The notes below the pieces were generated by a model that had not been told where the DNA came from, ran no database searches, and saw only the letters and a list, made by a program, of their open reading frames with translations. Of a stretch of DNA of 64,000 bases, positions 1 through 13,325 are shown piece after piece. Origin of the DNA: Lutraria lutraria. Lineage: Eukaryota; Mollusca; Bivalvia; Venerida; Mactridae. Every line of letters begins with the position of its first letter. Positions within the stretch are counted from its first letter, which is position 1. The DNA lies in assembly GCA_964023205.1 (NCBI GenBank), contig OZ026851.1, positions 9,279,637 through 9,343,636 on the forward strand. Direction: 5' to 3'. The position numbers and the translations under genes are program-made.

Positions 1-2184
1 TTGAACAATGAATTAATCAATTAAATATTAATTATCTAAAAAAATATCACTAGATTTTTAAATGCAGGGGAAGTTATTTGTGAATGACTCTAGTTTTGTT
101 ACCTCCCTTTGATTATAATTCAAATAAATGCTACAAAATAAATGTTTTGATTAACAACAAAATAGTATTGAATTTTTTTGCTAGATCGCTGTGAGTGGTG
201 CCAATACACCTCTGTTCACCGCCTCAGTGACTTAGTCTTTGAAAAAAACAGAAAAGCTAAAAATTGTAAAATTTACAATATTCATGTTAATAGGTTTATA
301 AAAAAAATAAGGTTATATGAATAATTACATTATAAACATTCCCTGAACAAAAGCAAGAACTACACACTCTTGAGATTTTGAACATCATTTAAAACATCAC
401 AAAGTATCATAAATGCGTGAAAGTGTTATAATCACCAAAAAAGTATTTTAAATGCAAAAAGTGTTAATATCACCTTCAGGCCAGGAGTATTATAAATGCA
501 ACCGTATTTAATCTAGGTATTATTAAATTCAGAATTAATAAATTCAAATCACTGTAAATTATCATAAATGCAGAATAAGACAATACGTAAAATAAAATAT
601 AAATGTAATATAACAATAGGTAACCATGGAAATGTAGCTCTAGATATATAACTTTAATATCATTAACTGAGTATTATTTCACATAAAAAAACAACAGTTG
701 TATTCAAATTCTCGAAAATCAGCGAATTTCAGCGACTTCATTAAACTTAAACTTAAACTTATTAATACTAGATTATTTTTGTCAATTATCAATAATTACA
801 CAATATATTTTTTTGCAATAAAGTTTATTTAGAAATTTTAAAACTTATGAACTTGTTTGATTATCATAATAATAACATAAACCATATTTACAAATTATTC
901 AAAATAAAAAAATATAGATGTCAGTGTTTATGTAATGTATATTCTAATGATTATATATGTCTCTTAATACTTCATAAAAATATCACAGAAATTCTAAGGA
1001 TTTCATTACAAAAATACAGTAAGTTGGGATTTTATGAAATTTTAGGTCGATACAACAGTGATATGTCAATTGATTATACAAAGTGCTAAATGCAATGTTT
1101 TATAAAGTATTTTTACAGAAAACCTAAAACATTGTCTAAAATTTACACAGTATAAACTCACATAGTAAACCAACTCACTATTACAGCCATGTATATAAGG
1201 GCCCATTTTTAATACATCAATTTTTCTACTTAATAATACGAACACTTTATTTATTTTTACAGCAAAATATATTGAGACTGATTTTCAATATGTCCTCAAT
1301 ATTGTTGATCAAGAGGCTCACAGGGAAGATTGGGCAAAGCCTAACTGTGTTGCCTCTATAAATAAAGTCTTTATTATTACTTAAACTCAATAAAGACACC
1401 AGGTCATTGACAAGATCAAACTTATGGACTCAAAGGTGGATTTAATATCATGGTTGTAAGGTGTTTCAAAAAAATAGATCACACATTAATTTTATGTGTA
1501 ATGATATGCTAGCTAGTTTCACAGAAAACAATGTATATATATAATAACAAAATAAATGCATTTCTACCTGGTTAGAAAAAGATAAAAATAAAATAATGTA
1601 ACTGAGATATTCTTTTCAGAATACAAACACATTATACATGAATGTAGCATTTTTTGAACATTTGAGCATTTCTTGTCAAAATTGTACAAATTGAGTATTA
1701 CAAATATAAAAACAAATATATAACATAGATACATGTGTTAGTAGGTCAAAAAGGAATGTTATAAAAACAAATTGCACAAAAATATGTCATTTACCTAATC
1801 ATGGATTTCAAAATGTAAAATATACAAGAAAATTGGATTGTCAAGTAATAGTGATTGCATGGTTGCGAAATAATCGATGAAAATAACAATGTACATTTGA
1901 TATGTAAGTTTTGATTGTAAATATATTACTTTTGACCCTAGAAACTGAAAGGTCAGACTCACTTTATTCATAACATCATATATTATACATATGACCTTTG
2001 ACATTGAAAGGTCAGACTCACATAATTCATAATATCATAAATACAACCCTGTAACCATTTACTTTTATTGGTTGATATGTTCATGATTGTGTCATGAGCT
2101 GAAAGGTAATGAGTTATCTCTCTTTGCTAATTCATGAAAGTCCAACACATTCTTCCTCTTTCAAGTTTACCATTCTTATATATT
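1..2184. other. Intergenic or 3' UTR sequence, no gene recognised
   Basis: AT-rich sequence downstream of the minus-strand zinc-finger gene. Its proximal part (towards 2184) is likely to hold that gene's 3' UTR. The only open frame of note (847-1089, 80 codons) is low-complexity Asn/Ile/Lys/Tyr-rich and resembles no family I know. Apart from a short direct duplication near 2000, I see nothing else. Confidence 0.6.
1927..2042. repeat. Two-copy direct repeat, about 58 bp
   Basis: The word GAAAGGTCAGACTCAC occurs at about 1947 and again at about 2005, each followed by a similar TTCATAA-YATCATA stretch. This is a short diverged tandem duplication near the 3' end of the zinc-finger gene. Confidence 0.7.
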
Positions 2185-5100
2185 CTATTCCATTCCACCG
2201 ACTGTCATAGGAACCTTTGAAATATCTCCACCCATAGGAACTTGCGATAAACTTCCACCCATAGGGGTTTGCGACAAATTACCAGCTACAGGGACCTGTG
2301 AGATATCAGTAATTCCGTTCTTTATGTACTCCTTGGCGTGTGTCAGCAAGTGGGCGTCTCGGATGGATTTTCTGCTGTATGTCTTCCCGCAAATATCGCA
2401 GGGAAATGGACGAACTTGCGTGTGTTGGAATAAATGTTGTTTTAAATTGCTTTGACACTTGAATCGAAGATCACAGAATTCACATGCATACGGTGTTTCA
2501 CCTGTATGCTTCCTCATGTGTGTTTGGAGCCCAGATGAGATTTTGAAAGTCGCCTACAAAAAATGATAGATAGAATTAAATACATAATACATATAATCAA
2601 ATTTTGACATTATTTAACTTGACTGATTACATCTTAAAGATCTCTGGATATATTTCAGACTGAATAAAAATGCTATTGAAAGTCACAAAATAAATTTAAA
2701 CAATTATCTTTATTGACTTTAACAGGTAGTTTTAAAGTATTTTAAGATAACAGCTAAAATATGTGAATAAAACACTTCTGTGCAAAGAATGTGTTATGTA
2801 AGTATTATATTTAAAACAGAGTGTAGGGTATGGTTTTACAATTGTAATTGTAAAACTCTGTTGTTCTATTAAGGTGAAAAATAAAAATACAAAAATTGTT
2901 TACTAGTCCGAAATATTGGGCAAGCTTAACTGTATGAACCCCTATGAGGGCAGCGACTTACCCCACAAACATCACATTTAAAGGGTTTCTCCCCGGTGTG
3001 TATTCTCGTGTGAACTTTCAAAGTGCACTTGTGTCGGAAACGTCGATTACATACATCACATTCATACGGAATATCAGATTCGTCATGGACACGCATATGT
3101 TGTCTGTAATTACCAGCGTCATGGAATGATCTGAAAGCATAGATTTACATGTCTATATTAAAAAGTATATTTAACAGTGAATAAATTTGTAATGGGCTAA
3201 TGTAGATATCAAATTATGTTAATTAATTTTACATTCTTTCACGGAATGAACATTTTAAGTGAGACTTTTTAATGTGTATTTTTAAGAGCATTTTTATTTT
3301 GAATAACATTTTGTTATAATTATTTTACTCTTCAAATCCGAATCTATGTTAAATTCCGGATAAGAAGTGAATCTTAACCACCAACCTACTATACATGTTA
3401 TCTATTATGAGCAGGTTACCAGAAACAATTTTTTTTCACTATTAAAAGGATAAAAACGCTAACATATATTTACCTGTCACACTCCATACACTGATATTTC
3501 TTGACGATGTGTTGTTTTTTCACATGTTTCGTTAAATGTTCCACATGGAAGAAAGTCTGGTTACAAACTCTACAAATGTATTTATACACTGGTTCAGAAA
3601 CTCGGATCTCCTGATCCTTTAAGTCAAGCACTCCGACATTCAGCAAACTATCAACAATGACTTGAATCTGGTCATTATCTTTCACAAAGAATCTAGTTAC
3701 ACCATCATCTACTTGTTTTGGATTATCAGCGTTTGACATTATTGGAAAGAACTTTTGCAATGTTTCAATCACTTGGTCTGGACTGGAACTCGAATTAAGG
3801 TCAATAGGAGGAAGTTTGCTCTCCATTTTTGGAGAAGCTGGGCTCGATTCAGGGGTCAGTAATGGGTCCTTAGTTTTTCTTCGGCCTGGTTTCCCACGAA
3901 ACGTATTTACTGGGCTTGGTGTAAATGCTTGTCCAGCCAACATAGGATTCATTCCAGGTGATGTAAAAGTATTGTTCAACATGCCATTCTTTTGCATAAA
4001 GTTCATGCCATAACTTTGAAGTTCTTGTTCAATACTGTCATTTGAAGAATCATTCTCAGCTTTAATGATATTGTCATTTTTATCACTCTTGACAGTTTCT
4101 GCTGATTTCCTAGCATTTAGATGGTTCATTTGAGCCATCCTATTGTTGACCATGGAATTTTGTAGAAGAGCATGGAATTGCATGAGCTGGGCTTGTACCA
4201 TGTTGTGATTTGGTGACATTCTGTACATCATCTCAAACATTTGTCGCATTTGAAGTGGATCGTAAGGTTGACCACCAAGCAAGCCAGGAAAGTTGACACC
4301 AGGCATCACTGGCAATGGGTGCTGCATGCCATTCTTTTTAACACTTGCAGCCGAAAGATCAACTGGGGTGGATGGATCTGGTTTGACAATTGGTTTAACC
4401 ATCTCAGGTGACTTTGTAGCACTCAAATCAACAGGTGAAGGTACAGAAGATTCTTCTGGAGTGCAAGGCAAGGCTGAAGATTTTGCCAAAGTCGCTGATT
4501 TTGGAGTAAGGTCTATTGGTGCATATTCTTTTGATTCAAAGTCAGTTTTCACATTATACGCTTCTGTTTCAATGTTTTCATTTTCTGATTTATTCACAAG
4601 TTCTGGCTCTACAGCGTAATCCTGAATGATGTCAGTAAATTCACTTGCTGTATTCTCAAGATTCCTTTCACATCGGACTGGAACTGATCTTTTTCTTCTA
4701 TTCTTCCTGGAAGAAGTGCTTGATGTGGAGATGGAAGATGAAGAAGGTGCAGATGGAGTGTGAGATGTAACTGTGGATGTAGATAATGCTGGTGACTGAG
4801 TATTAAGAGCTTGAGACATAGGAGTGAATAGTTCTGCCTTCAATGGTACAGTTCCTGACTTTAACTTTGGAGTGCTAAAGTCAATTATTCCGGAATGTTT
4901 TGAATAGTGAACTTCTGGCTTTGTGTGAAGCTTAGGTGTACTAAAATCAAGCACACCTTCATCACTTATATCACCATTTAGATTTCCAAACCCACTATCA
5001 GGAGACATTTTACCATCAGAATGTGTATCATTTATCATTTTGTCAGTTACATGAATTTTGTTGGGTTGATTCTCAACATGTTCATCATCATCGAACTTAT

Positions 5101-6054
5101 CACCAATGTCATGCTCATCTATTACAAGCTTCGATTCTTCCAAACTCGGTAATTCACTAAGAACACTTGATTTTCTTTTGCGCTTGTTGCAACCACTAAG
5201 ATCAAGAACAGCAGGTATATCATCAAAGTCACTCACTCTCTGTTTTACATCTTCAGCCTTGTCTTCAAGAAAGTAAACAAAGTCTGACTTTTGTCCCGTT
5301 TCTTCTGTTGCCTTCTGCATCACAAATGTTGTCTTTGATTCAACAAGAACTTTGCTAAGTTCTGGATTGTTTTCGATCATCTCTGAATCAATATTCTCAT
5401 TCATCTCAATAGTGTATTTGTACTTGGTATTGATGTCACCCAGACTTTCCTCCATCTTCTTGTCTGCTTTCAGATTTTGTTTTATAGATGCAGACTGAGC
5501 CTACAAAAGAAAAAAAATCAGATTTAGTTAATTTTGTGGAAAAATCAAAATTTATATATTTATTTTATGAAAAACATGTGAGATTAAAACATTCTATGAT
5601 AAAGTAAAGTTTTAAAGTAAATTTGAGACCTGTGACACAAACTTTTATTTTGTATTGTTCTTAATTCACAAATTAAGTTGAACCTTGAATTACTCAGTGA
5701 AGTACATAATTACTGGTACATAAAAAGCGACAGACATTCAAATTGAAGGGAAGTAACTGTCTTTTACTAATTAAATAAGGGGAAATCAGGTTGACTTATA
5801 TGTCTATAAAGCAGATCAGGGGAGGTAATCACCAATGATTTTGTGAGGAAGGGAGACTACTTTTTACAACTTACAAGTTTCAAAAGCTGATCAATCCAAC
5901 AGTTCTTTTCCTTGTCTGATTGAAAGAAGGATGATTTCTTCTGGTTGTTTGAAGTTGAATGTTTTTGTAAAGGTTTCTCAATAGAACAAGAGTGACTTCT
6001 CAGATGTGTAAATGAGATGAAGTTTTTTTCACAATACATACAATACTGTGCCAT
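2185..6054 (-). CDS. C2H2 zinc-finger transcription factor with PxDLS (CtBP-type) motifs
   Basis: Four coding exons with GT-AG introns: 5875-6054, 3474-5500, 2962-3130 and 2185-2553, which join in phase to give about 914 aa. The start is the ATG at 6052-6054. Near the N-terminus is a Cys/His cluster (CMYC...H...HSC) resembling an atypical finger. A long Ser/Pro-rich linker (about residues 60-700) holds basic patches (NRRKRS, GRRKTK) and repeated acidic-hydrophobic motifs: VLDLS near 157, PIDLT near 386, PVDLS near 414 and 437, PIDLN near 623. Six tandem C2H2 fingers occupy about 701-864, with some TGEKP-like linkers; splice junctions cut the second finger and the fourth. The tail has four 9-residue repeats of the type [10 protein letters not shown] infer a nuclear DNA-binding regulator that may recruit CtBP. 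I recognise no specific orthologue. Noncoding 5' exons may lie above 6054. Confidence 0.9.
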
Positions 6055-8805
6055 CTACATTCTGGAAATAAAAACAAAATGCATGTTAAATTTAATAAAC
6101 ATCAGTTTCTTAAACAAATAGAAAACAGAGTGAAGACTGTTTGCTTTTATAGTTCAAATGTTTTTGGACATTGGACCCCATCAGGTTTATGGGTTTGGTC
6201 AATGTTGCAGTACGCACATTACTCTTGAAGTTGATTTGGCTGAAGACATTGAGTCTAGGGACATTTGTCACCTTAGGATAAAAGGCCTATCTGACAAGTA
6301 TGAAGGGGCAAGATAGGTCCTTTTAATTCTAAGGTGACAATTTGTTCTCTATGGCTGATTTAAGTAGAGAAGTTGGCAGAAACTTGCGAGGAACAAGGTT
6401 AGAACTGATACATTATTAAGGAAACTTGTTTTGTTTACTTTCCAGTGGTATATTACCAAAGTATAACTATTTTAGTAAAACAGGTGAAAGCACATTTTTT
6501 TTAAAATGTGTGTGATGGTCAACACAGATATAGGGTCAAGTAGATGAAGCTTTTTCATTTTTTTTTTAGTTTTTGGTAGGTTTATACATCTAAAAATGCA
6601 ATAACTGCAAGAAAAAAATCTACTCAGACTAAGTCTACTGTCGGCTGAAACATATAATATAAAAGCTATTTTTTATGTATTATGACCACCAGTGAACAGT
6701 AATCAACAGTTTTTAACCTCTAAATGAAGTCTTTTTTCCTTCTTTTCAGTTTACAATAGTAACAAGAAACTTACCTTTAAAAGACAATAAACCTTAATTT
6801 ACTAGAAAAAATGTATCAATGTCATACTTTGTTAAGTCTGTATTTAAAAGCAATTATCATTCAATCTGCCTACCTCTGGAATTCATATTTCTATATTACT
6901 AAGTATTTTCTTAATGTTGCTTACTTCCTTAATCATGCTATATTTGTCAAACAGTCCATTTTTTTCCTTATAAAACAACTCCATGAAATTACCACAAAAA
7001 TATATATATCTATTTCTAAACTGCTCATAAATAAGTATCATATTGTATATAATACCTTATATGTTTAAATCCAGGTAAACTCATGGTATATTATTAACAT
7101 GTACCTATATATGTTAAATCTTTACAACAACAATAGCATACAATTACACACCTGAAATCGTACATCTCTAAATAGGTTTAAATTCAATACAAACATTATG
7201 ACATATTACTCTGATAACTTACTCTACCCCAAAAAGGTAACCTGTCACAAAAATCTCCTATAATCAACTCAACTCATTCATTGTGGCACATTCTCAATCA
7301 AAGCATTTTTTATGTAATGTTCAATTTACATTATAATCTACCTGATTATTGTTTCAGTTTACAATGTACAGCGATACTGAAAAGTTAATATCTATGAATG
7401 GTATTAATATAAAATTTCCGATTCATACTTCATACATAGTTAAAATAATCCATTCCATATCATATTACAGCCAAGCAAGCTATAAATATATCTATCTAAA
7501 CACCAGGTAAATCTACTCACATTTCCCCTTCATTTCTACAAAACACCAATACCAATAATATAGTACAATACATTATTGATATTTCAACTTGACCACACTG
7601 CTAGAATATACATCAAAATCAAACACGCCAATCAGCTTAACTGACTGCCAAATAAATCCATACAGCATATAACCACAGTCTTAACAATACTCATTCTACC
7701 TATAGTAACCAGTCAACATATTCCGCTCAACGACAAAAGAAAATTGGTGTACATTGCCGTTGTAATGTCGCTCAGGTATTGAATATTATTCTTCCTCACT
7801 ATTTTTAGCCACTAAACAAGTTTGTCGTATTAAATTTCAGAGCCGTAATATACTCACATTCGTAATGTAGACAAACTCAAAACGTTAAAGTTTAAACCTA
7901 ATTGCCAAGTTTTCCAATAGCTATTTTAATCTAATCTTTCATTTCAAGTCATTGCCACAAAAGCTCATCGGCATGCATTGCGTGTAGTCATCCGTCACAT
8001 CCATTATACTCACAAACTTGTAAACCATTGTATTTCATACTTCTGGGCCTGCTGTCTATTGTATTCGCAGTATCATAATAAAGTACTATTCAAATACGGA
8101 GAAAAAAAATCCTTGAAAATCGTTTTAAAACCAACTGTATTAGCCCAGTTGTATTAATACTCAACTATAGTAGCTTAAAATGTATGGGCTGTATTGTAAT
8201 TCTATCCCAGTATACTTGAAATAAGTTGTTTAAAAATATGAACAGATTTCAAAAAATAACCCATAAACTGAATGTATATCATATGAATATAATACTATTG
8301 TGTGCATGATTATTTTGCAATTTCATGACAAGCTATTAAGAAAGAATATTAAAAAAATTAATGTTTGAAAAATGAAACTCTATATATACACAAGAATAAG
8401 ATGAATTATTCACAAATGTAAAAAAAAATGTTCAATTTTTTACTAACGACTACAATCTGAGAAATACAACACTTAAATATGTTGTACAAATAGGTAATAT
8501 TATCATATTCTATTGCACCTTTTTAATTTTATACAGTGAGTTGACAACAGAAATGATAAAAAATTGCAAAAAATACTGGTAAGTTTGTATGAAAAATCTA
8601 GTTATATATTAGTTTTTAGCTTAAAAATCTTGCTAATAGAATATATTCTAGTCATTTACACATAACAGCTCACAAAAGATCCCCCATATATTGAGACAAT
8701 TTAATACTTTTTTGTAAGTAAGGATGCAAAATCTTAGCTTAGGTAAATATTAGCTAAACAATCTGAGAGACATTTCGTAACTTCATTTGATGTGATTTGA
8801 CCGAG
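6055..8805. other. Upstream region of the zinc-finger gene
   Basis: AT-rich sequence with no convincing coding exon. It may contain noncoding 5' exons and the promoter of the minus-strand zinc-finger gene, but no splice site or core promoter stands out. The open frame at 6811-7068 is low complexity and probably chance. One foldback repeat is listed separately. Confidence 0.5.
6254..6352. repeat. Foldback (inverted-repeat) element, about 100 bp
   Basis: The left arm contains TTGTCACCTTAGGATAAAAG and CCTATCT. The right arm contains the complement: AGATAGG, CCTTTTAATTCTAAGGTGAC. The arms are about 40 bp, imperfect, with a loop of about 20 bp. This is a likely small MITE or remnant. I found no clear target duplication. 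Confidence 0.65.
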
Positions 8806-8990
8806 TAGGCACCTCCATGGTCAAGTGGTTATGGTCTTTGACTAGTAATCACCAACCCCTCACCCTTGTGAGTTTGAACCCACCTGTGACCATATTTAAA
8901 ATGTTAGGAAGTTGTCCAGCTAGCTTATAGAAGGTTGGTTTGTTATACCTAGGTGTACCCCTGCATTCCTACTCCATCATTTATTTAAGC
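8806..8990 (+). mobile_element. tRNA-derived SINE (family 1)
   Basis: The head has tRNA promoter-like boxes: TGGTCAAGTGGTTATGG resembles box A, and GTGAGTTTGAACCC resembles box B. A body with CCAGCTAGCTTATAGAAGG and CCTAGGTGTA follows. The same body occurs in reverse orientation at 29655-29890, so this is a dispersed family and not a tRNA gene. Confidence 0.7.
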
Positions 8991-9004
8991 TTGAAAATTT
9001 ATCC

Positions 9005-9130
9005 AGTGATTATAGTGTGCTGAGCTGCTGAGCTTTTAACCTGGCGATCTGGGTTCAACTCCCAATAGCAGCAGGTCATACCCTTCTATGTTGATGTGAC
9101 ATGCCATTAAACCCTAGAGAAAGCAATTAT
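9005..9130 (+). mobile_element. tRNA-derived SINE fragment (family 2)
   Basis: A box-B-like GATCTGGGTTCAACTCCC is followed by AGCAGCAGGTCATACCCTTC. The same block is at 19370-19600, with a relative near 59690. The copy is short and ends soon after CATTAAACCCTA. Confidence 0.65.
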
Positions 9131-9851
9131 AGACCAAGTGTATCCTTAAACATCATGGTATCAGTGAACATTTTTTATTTACAATCTTTGAATACTTTGA
9201 TCATAAGATAAGAGTAAAAGTAGTCATAAATTATTATATAATTTGTTCTGTTTACTCTGTACAAATTGAGTGTATTGTTTACAGTACCCTGCAGCCAAAA
9301 ACATCTTTGTATCTATGTAACAAATTAAGATAAAAGTGTGTAATGCCAAGAATTTACCCCCCAGGGTCAGATCTCCTTTAATTAATTTAATAAGCACAGT
9401 AGCTGACCCATAATTATTGATAAAATAGCTATACTCTTATAATAAGATGAATTAACTCTATTAAAACAATAAAGAATGTATAAAGGTTAGTAATACAAGC
9501 CAGACCATGAAATATATTTATTGAGATTAATACATAAATATCAAAGATAATCAAAGTACTCATAGAAACTAAACTTTTGCAACATGAAACAGGAACAGGT
9601 TGCTGATGTAGAGAAATGTAGTACTTATATATATGGGTCCGCATAAAAATTCATGCGCGCTGTGCAAGTGACGGCTAAGGAAAGCTAAACTATCATTCAG
9701 TTTCTAAAATGTACATCAAAATGAAAACAGCAATACATGTATAGTGATCTATTCAAAGACTCGATCATGCTGATGATAATTAAAATATCATCTTCTGTTT
9801 AAAAATGATAGAAAAATGTTGGAAGATAAGTAAAATGATAAAATTTGATAA

Positions 9852-9899
9852 GCATTATCAGAGACATAGGTAACATGTTATCTATGTCTCTGGCATTAT
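9852..9899. mobile_element. 34-bp palindromic mini-element with 7-bp target duplication (family C)
   Basis: The core 9859-9892 is a 34-bp near-perfect palindrome with arms CAGAGACATAGGTAACA and TGTTATCTATGTCTCTG; only one pair of positions fails to match. It is flanked exactly by GCATTAT at 9852-9858 and 9893-9899. It resembles a transposon reduced to its two terminal repeats, or an excision scar. See findings. Confidence 0.8.
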
Positions 9900-12800
9900 T
9901 TATATTAAATGATCATAAATAAATAACTGTATATTTTATATACATGTAAGTGTTATAGTCTGATTAATACATTAAATTCATATGTTACCTGTATTATCTA
10001 ACACTGGTATATTATGATCACACAATAACATATAAAGAAATAATAATATTTTATACAAAAATGATAATCACTTAATTTATATATTTTAATTGTCAACATA
10101 TTCAAAGAGCAGAAATTCATCATTATTTAAATATCATCTTCTACATAAAATGATAATAAAAATATTTTTTATCTACCTAGTTTAATATAAAAAAAAAATA
10201 AATAACTAAATTGATTATAAACTTATTATCATATACAGTTAAAAAGTAAAATTAATAAATTTTAACTCACATGACATCCCATTATGAGTATCGTAGTTAA
10301 CTTTTTCAATACTAAAGTTCTCATTAAACTGACGAACAAATTGAATTAACACAAAACTAGTAGTCAAAATTGTTTTCTTCCTACGTCACTGGACATCCAA
10401 AACTTGAATAACAACTCACACTGCCCTCAGGTTTAAACATGTTAAATCAAAATACAATACAACCACTGACCTGTGACCAGTGGTCAAGAGCGACCTGTCC
10501 TCACTCCAGGCAGAATGTTACAACTATAGAAAATTACACAAAACCTTTTAACCGATGAATATAAAAATCAATCAAATGTACAGTCAAAGATTTATATACT
10601 AGATACTAACCTTGTACTTTTAAGATAGTGTATATTCTACTTTTCAAATACTATATTCTCAGCCAAAGTTCTATCTCCCATGAATTAAACAAAATTTATG
10701 TCACTACACTCATTAGAAATGAAATAAATATCTACCCAATGAGTCTTGTGTACAAACTGCAAAAACAACTTAAATCACCTTAGTGAGAATTATTGGTAAA
10801 AACTCACCTGTGAAACTGATTGGTCATCGGGGTAGTCCAGTTGTGTATAAACTTGACCATTGTCCACTCAAACGGCTGAACACAATCTGTTAAAATGATC
10901 ACCATACAATGGTTATTAGTACAAATTCTAAAACATATGCCCCCAGGGCTTGTCGCTCCTATTCACCTTATATCAACTCATTGTTAACATTATAGCTAAC
11001 AATGCTGTGGAATTATTCAACACAATAAAACTTGTGAAAAATACTGTAAAAACCATTCTTTTGTCATCTATAGCTTTTGTATTGAAAAGGCAATTTTATA
11101 TTTGATCCGTTGCCACGGTGAATAATGTTTAAATTGTTTTGGCATGTACCATTTACTTTGTCACAAAATGAGTAGAGGTGTCAGATTTTGTACAATAATC
11201 TTATAATCAAAAACTTGAAATATTTTTATAATATGTCACATGACTAAGTATTTCATGTCACATGACTAAAGTTTCAGTAATATTTGAAGTAAAAGAAAAT
11301 AAAGTTCAAAAGTTTACCTCAATATTGAGTTATACAATTTTGACAATAGTGTTATTGCTTAGTGGTTTAAAGACCTATTCATGAGGAATTTTTGAATAAA
11401 TTACAAAGTTTCAAACTTAGTCTATATCACCATGTTCTGTTTGATGACCAAACATGTAATGAAAAAATGACCTTTATACACTCGACTCACAAGATTTTTT
11501 GAAATACCTTAGAAAATAATTTTTCATCAAAAAGTATACAATTTTAAGTAATTTTACTGTAAAAGAGTCTGTATTAAGTTTTAATATCTCTTGAAAAAAA
11601 ACATTAAGTAAAAATGATTCATACCATATAAGAATATTTAACATTTTTTAATTTAAACAATTCATGACCAATTTTTAAATTCATAATTTTGATTTAACTA
11701 AATTAATTGTAGCATATAAATTTTTATGATAACTAACAAATTAAGATAAATTGAAATACTCATTTCTTGGTACATGATTGTGTAAGATAAATAACATGGT
11801 TTTCAAATGATACAGATAATATGAGTAGATTTTCATGATTGTAACAGGTACATACAATCAGTATATAATTGCTTTAAGCAAATAGAATGTAATATATTTA
11901 AATCAATTATAACATACTACAACAACATGCATTTATTGGCCCTCAGCTACTACAAGACATTTCACAGTTAAATTGAAGGATACACCAAATATTCAAAACA
12001 ATTGTGTTTTTTTCTGTCATACACCAAATTATTCATTGGAAAGTGTACAAATATGATTATGGTTATAATGCTTGTATATATATGTGTATCAAATAACATT
12101 CCTACATAATTTCTTATACATATGTCAAAATTTAATATCATATGTAATACTTTATTCTGGAGCATTTTTTTGTCATAAAAATAGAATATTCAATTGTTAC
12201 AGATCAAAGACATAAAAATAACAGAATAATCAACAAAATAAGCTGATTATACAACTTGGCCCCTTGAAGATATTTTGAATGCCTAGACTTGTTGGAACCT
12301 TTTATTGTGCAAACAATTATTGTAATCAACCAAGCTTAGAGTTTAGTCAAACTGCCTACTTGTTTATTCAATTAATTCTTTGATTAAATCAAGTTTGGCA
12401 GGAATTTCTCACCTGGTCAGGTAACAGTTTACAAGGTGCTAAATACTTTCCAATATCCTATGTATCTGCCCAATCAGCCCCTAATATAGAAACAACATAG
12501 ACTGGCTATACAGTAGGACATCCCTTTTTAAAAAATATATTTACCTATGTATAATCATACAAACCAACATAATTGTAAGAAACTACAATGAAAAAGAAGG
12601 AAGTGTCATTATTAAAGGTGATAACCAAAATCTAGCATGTACTTTACAAAATAGTGAAGAAAATTAAACTTTTCATCATTTATTTAAGAATTCTAGAGAA
12701 TTTAGCTATGTTTGAAATATAACAATATGTTAGTTTTTCATGATTTGACAAAAAGAATACATACAGAACTTACTTTGTGTGCCTTTATTGTTGTATGAAA

Positions 12801-13290
12801 GAAAAAAAACTTTGATATAAAACAATATTTATGTTCAATGGTTGCAATTTTATCACCACCTTTGAAATGTTGCCTTTTTTGCAACATATCATCAAAGGAC
12901 TGAAACAAGTATATTTATTTACCAAAATAACTTTACCCTTTGATTTATTTTCATGAACATCTAGATTTTGAAAAAACAAGTCAAAATTATGAGACTAGCA
13001 ATTAGTAGGTATATAGAAAAGTTTGTCTTAAGTCTTATAGAACAAATTGTGGTCAATTCATAAACATATATGTAACACTAAAATCATATTAATGATAAAT
13101 AACTCTAAAATTCACTCCTAACAGCTTGCAAAAACGACTAAGAAATAATTACATTAATACTAAATTTCACCAATATTAACAACATTTAAGTATCAGGAAT
13201 TATAAGTTAAAAATGAATTATCAACACTTAGTATATATTTCCTCACTATCAGAGATTTTGTCCTGGATGGAGACACTGCTAAAGGGGAGA
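9900..13290. other. AT-rich intergenic sequence
   Basis: No gene recognised on either strand. The open frames at 11968-12165 and 12785-12979 are low-complexity, Ile/Asn-rich and match nothing I know. A short direct duplication of ATGTCACATGACTAA lies near 11235-11270. Confidence 0.5.
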
Positions 13291-13292
13291 TT

Positions 13293-13325
13293 CTGTGTGT
13301 GTGTGTGTGTGGGGGGGGGGGGGTT
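13293..13325. repeat. Microsatellite (GT)n followed by a G run
   Basis: A TG dinucleotide run passes directly into a homopolymer of more than ten G. The length of such a junction is likely to be unreliable in an assembly and polymorphic in a population. Confidence 0.95.

Noticed and set aside
847..1089. 80-codon open frame as a gene
   Set aside because: Low-complexity AT-driven composition, no splice context and no family resemblance.
2817..2860. Mini-element around GTTTTACAATTGTAATTG
   Set aside because: A short palindrome exists, with CAGAGT and ACTCTG nearby, but the arms are offset by an insertion and the flanks do not match.
3816..4619. Plus-strand open frames inside the zinc-finger exon
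   Set aside because: They are antisense shadows of the large minus-strand coding exon 3474-5500.
8806..9130. tRNA genes
   Set aside because: A- and B-box-like words are present but no cloverleaf can be formed, and the flanking body recurs elsewhere. These are SINE heads.
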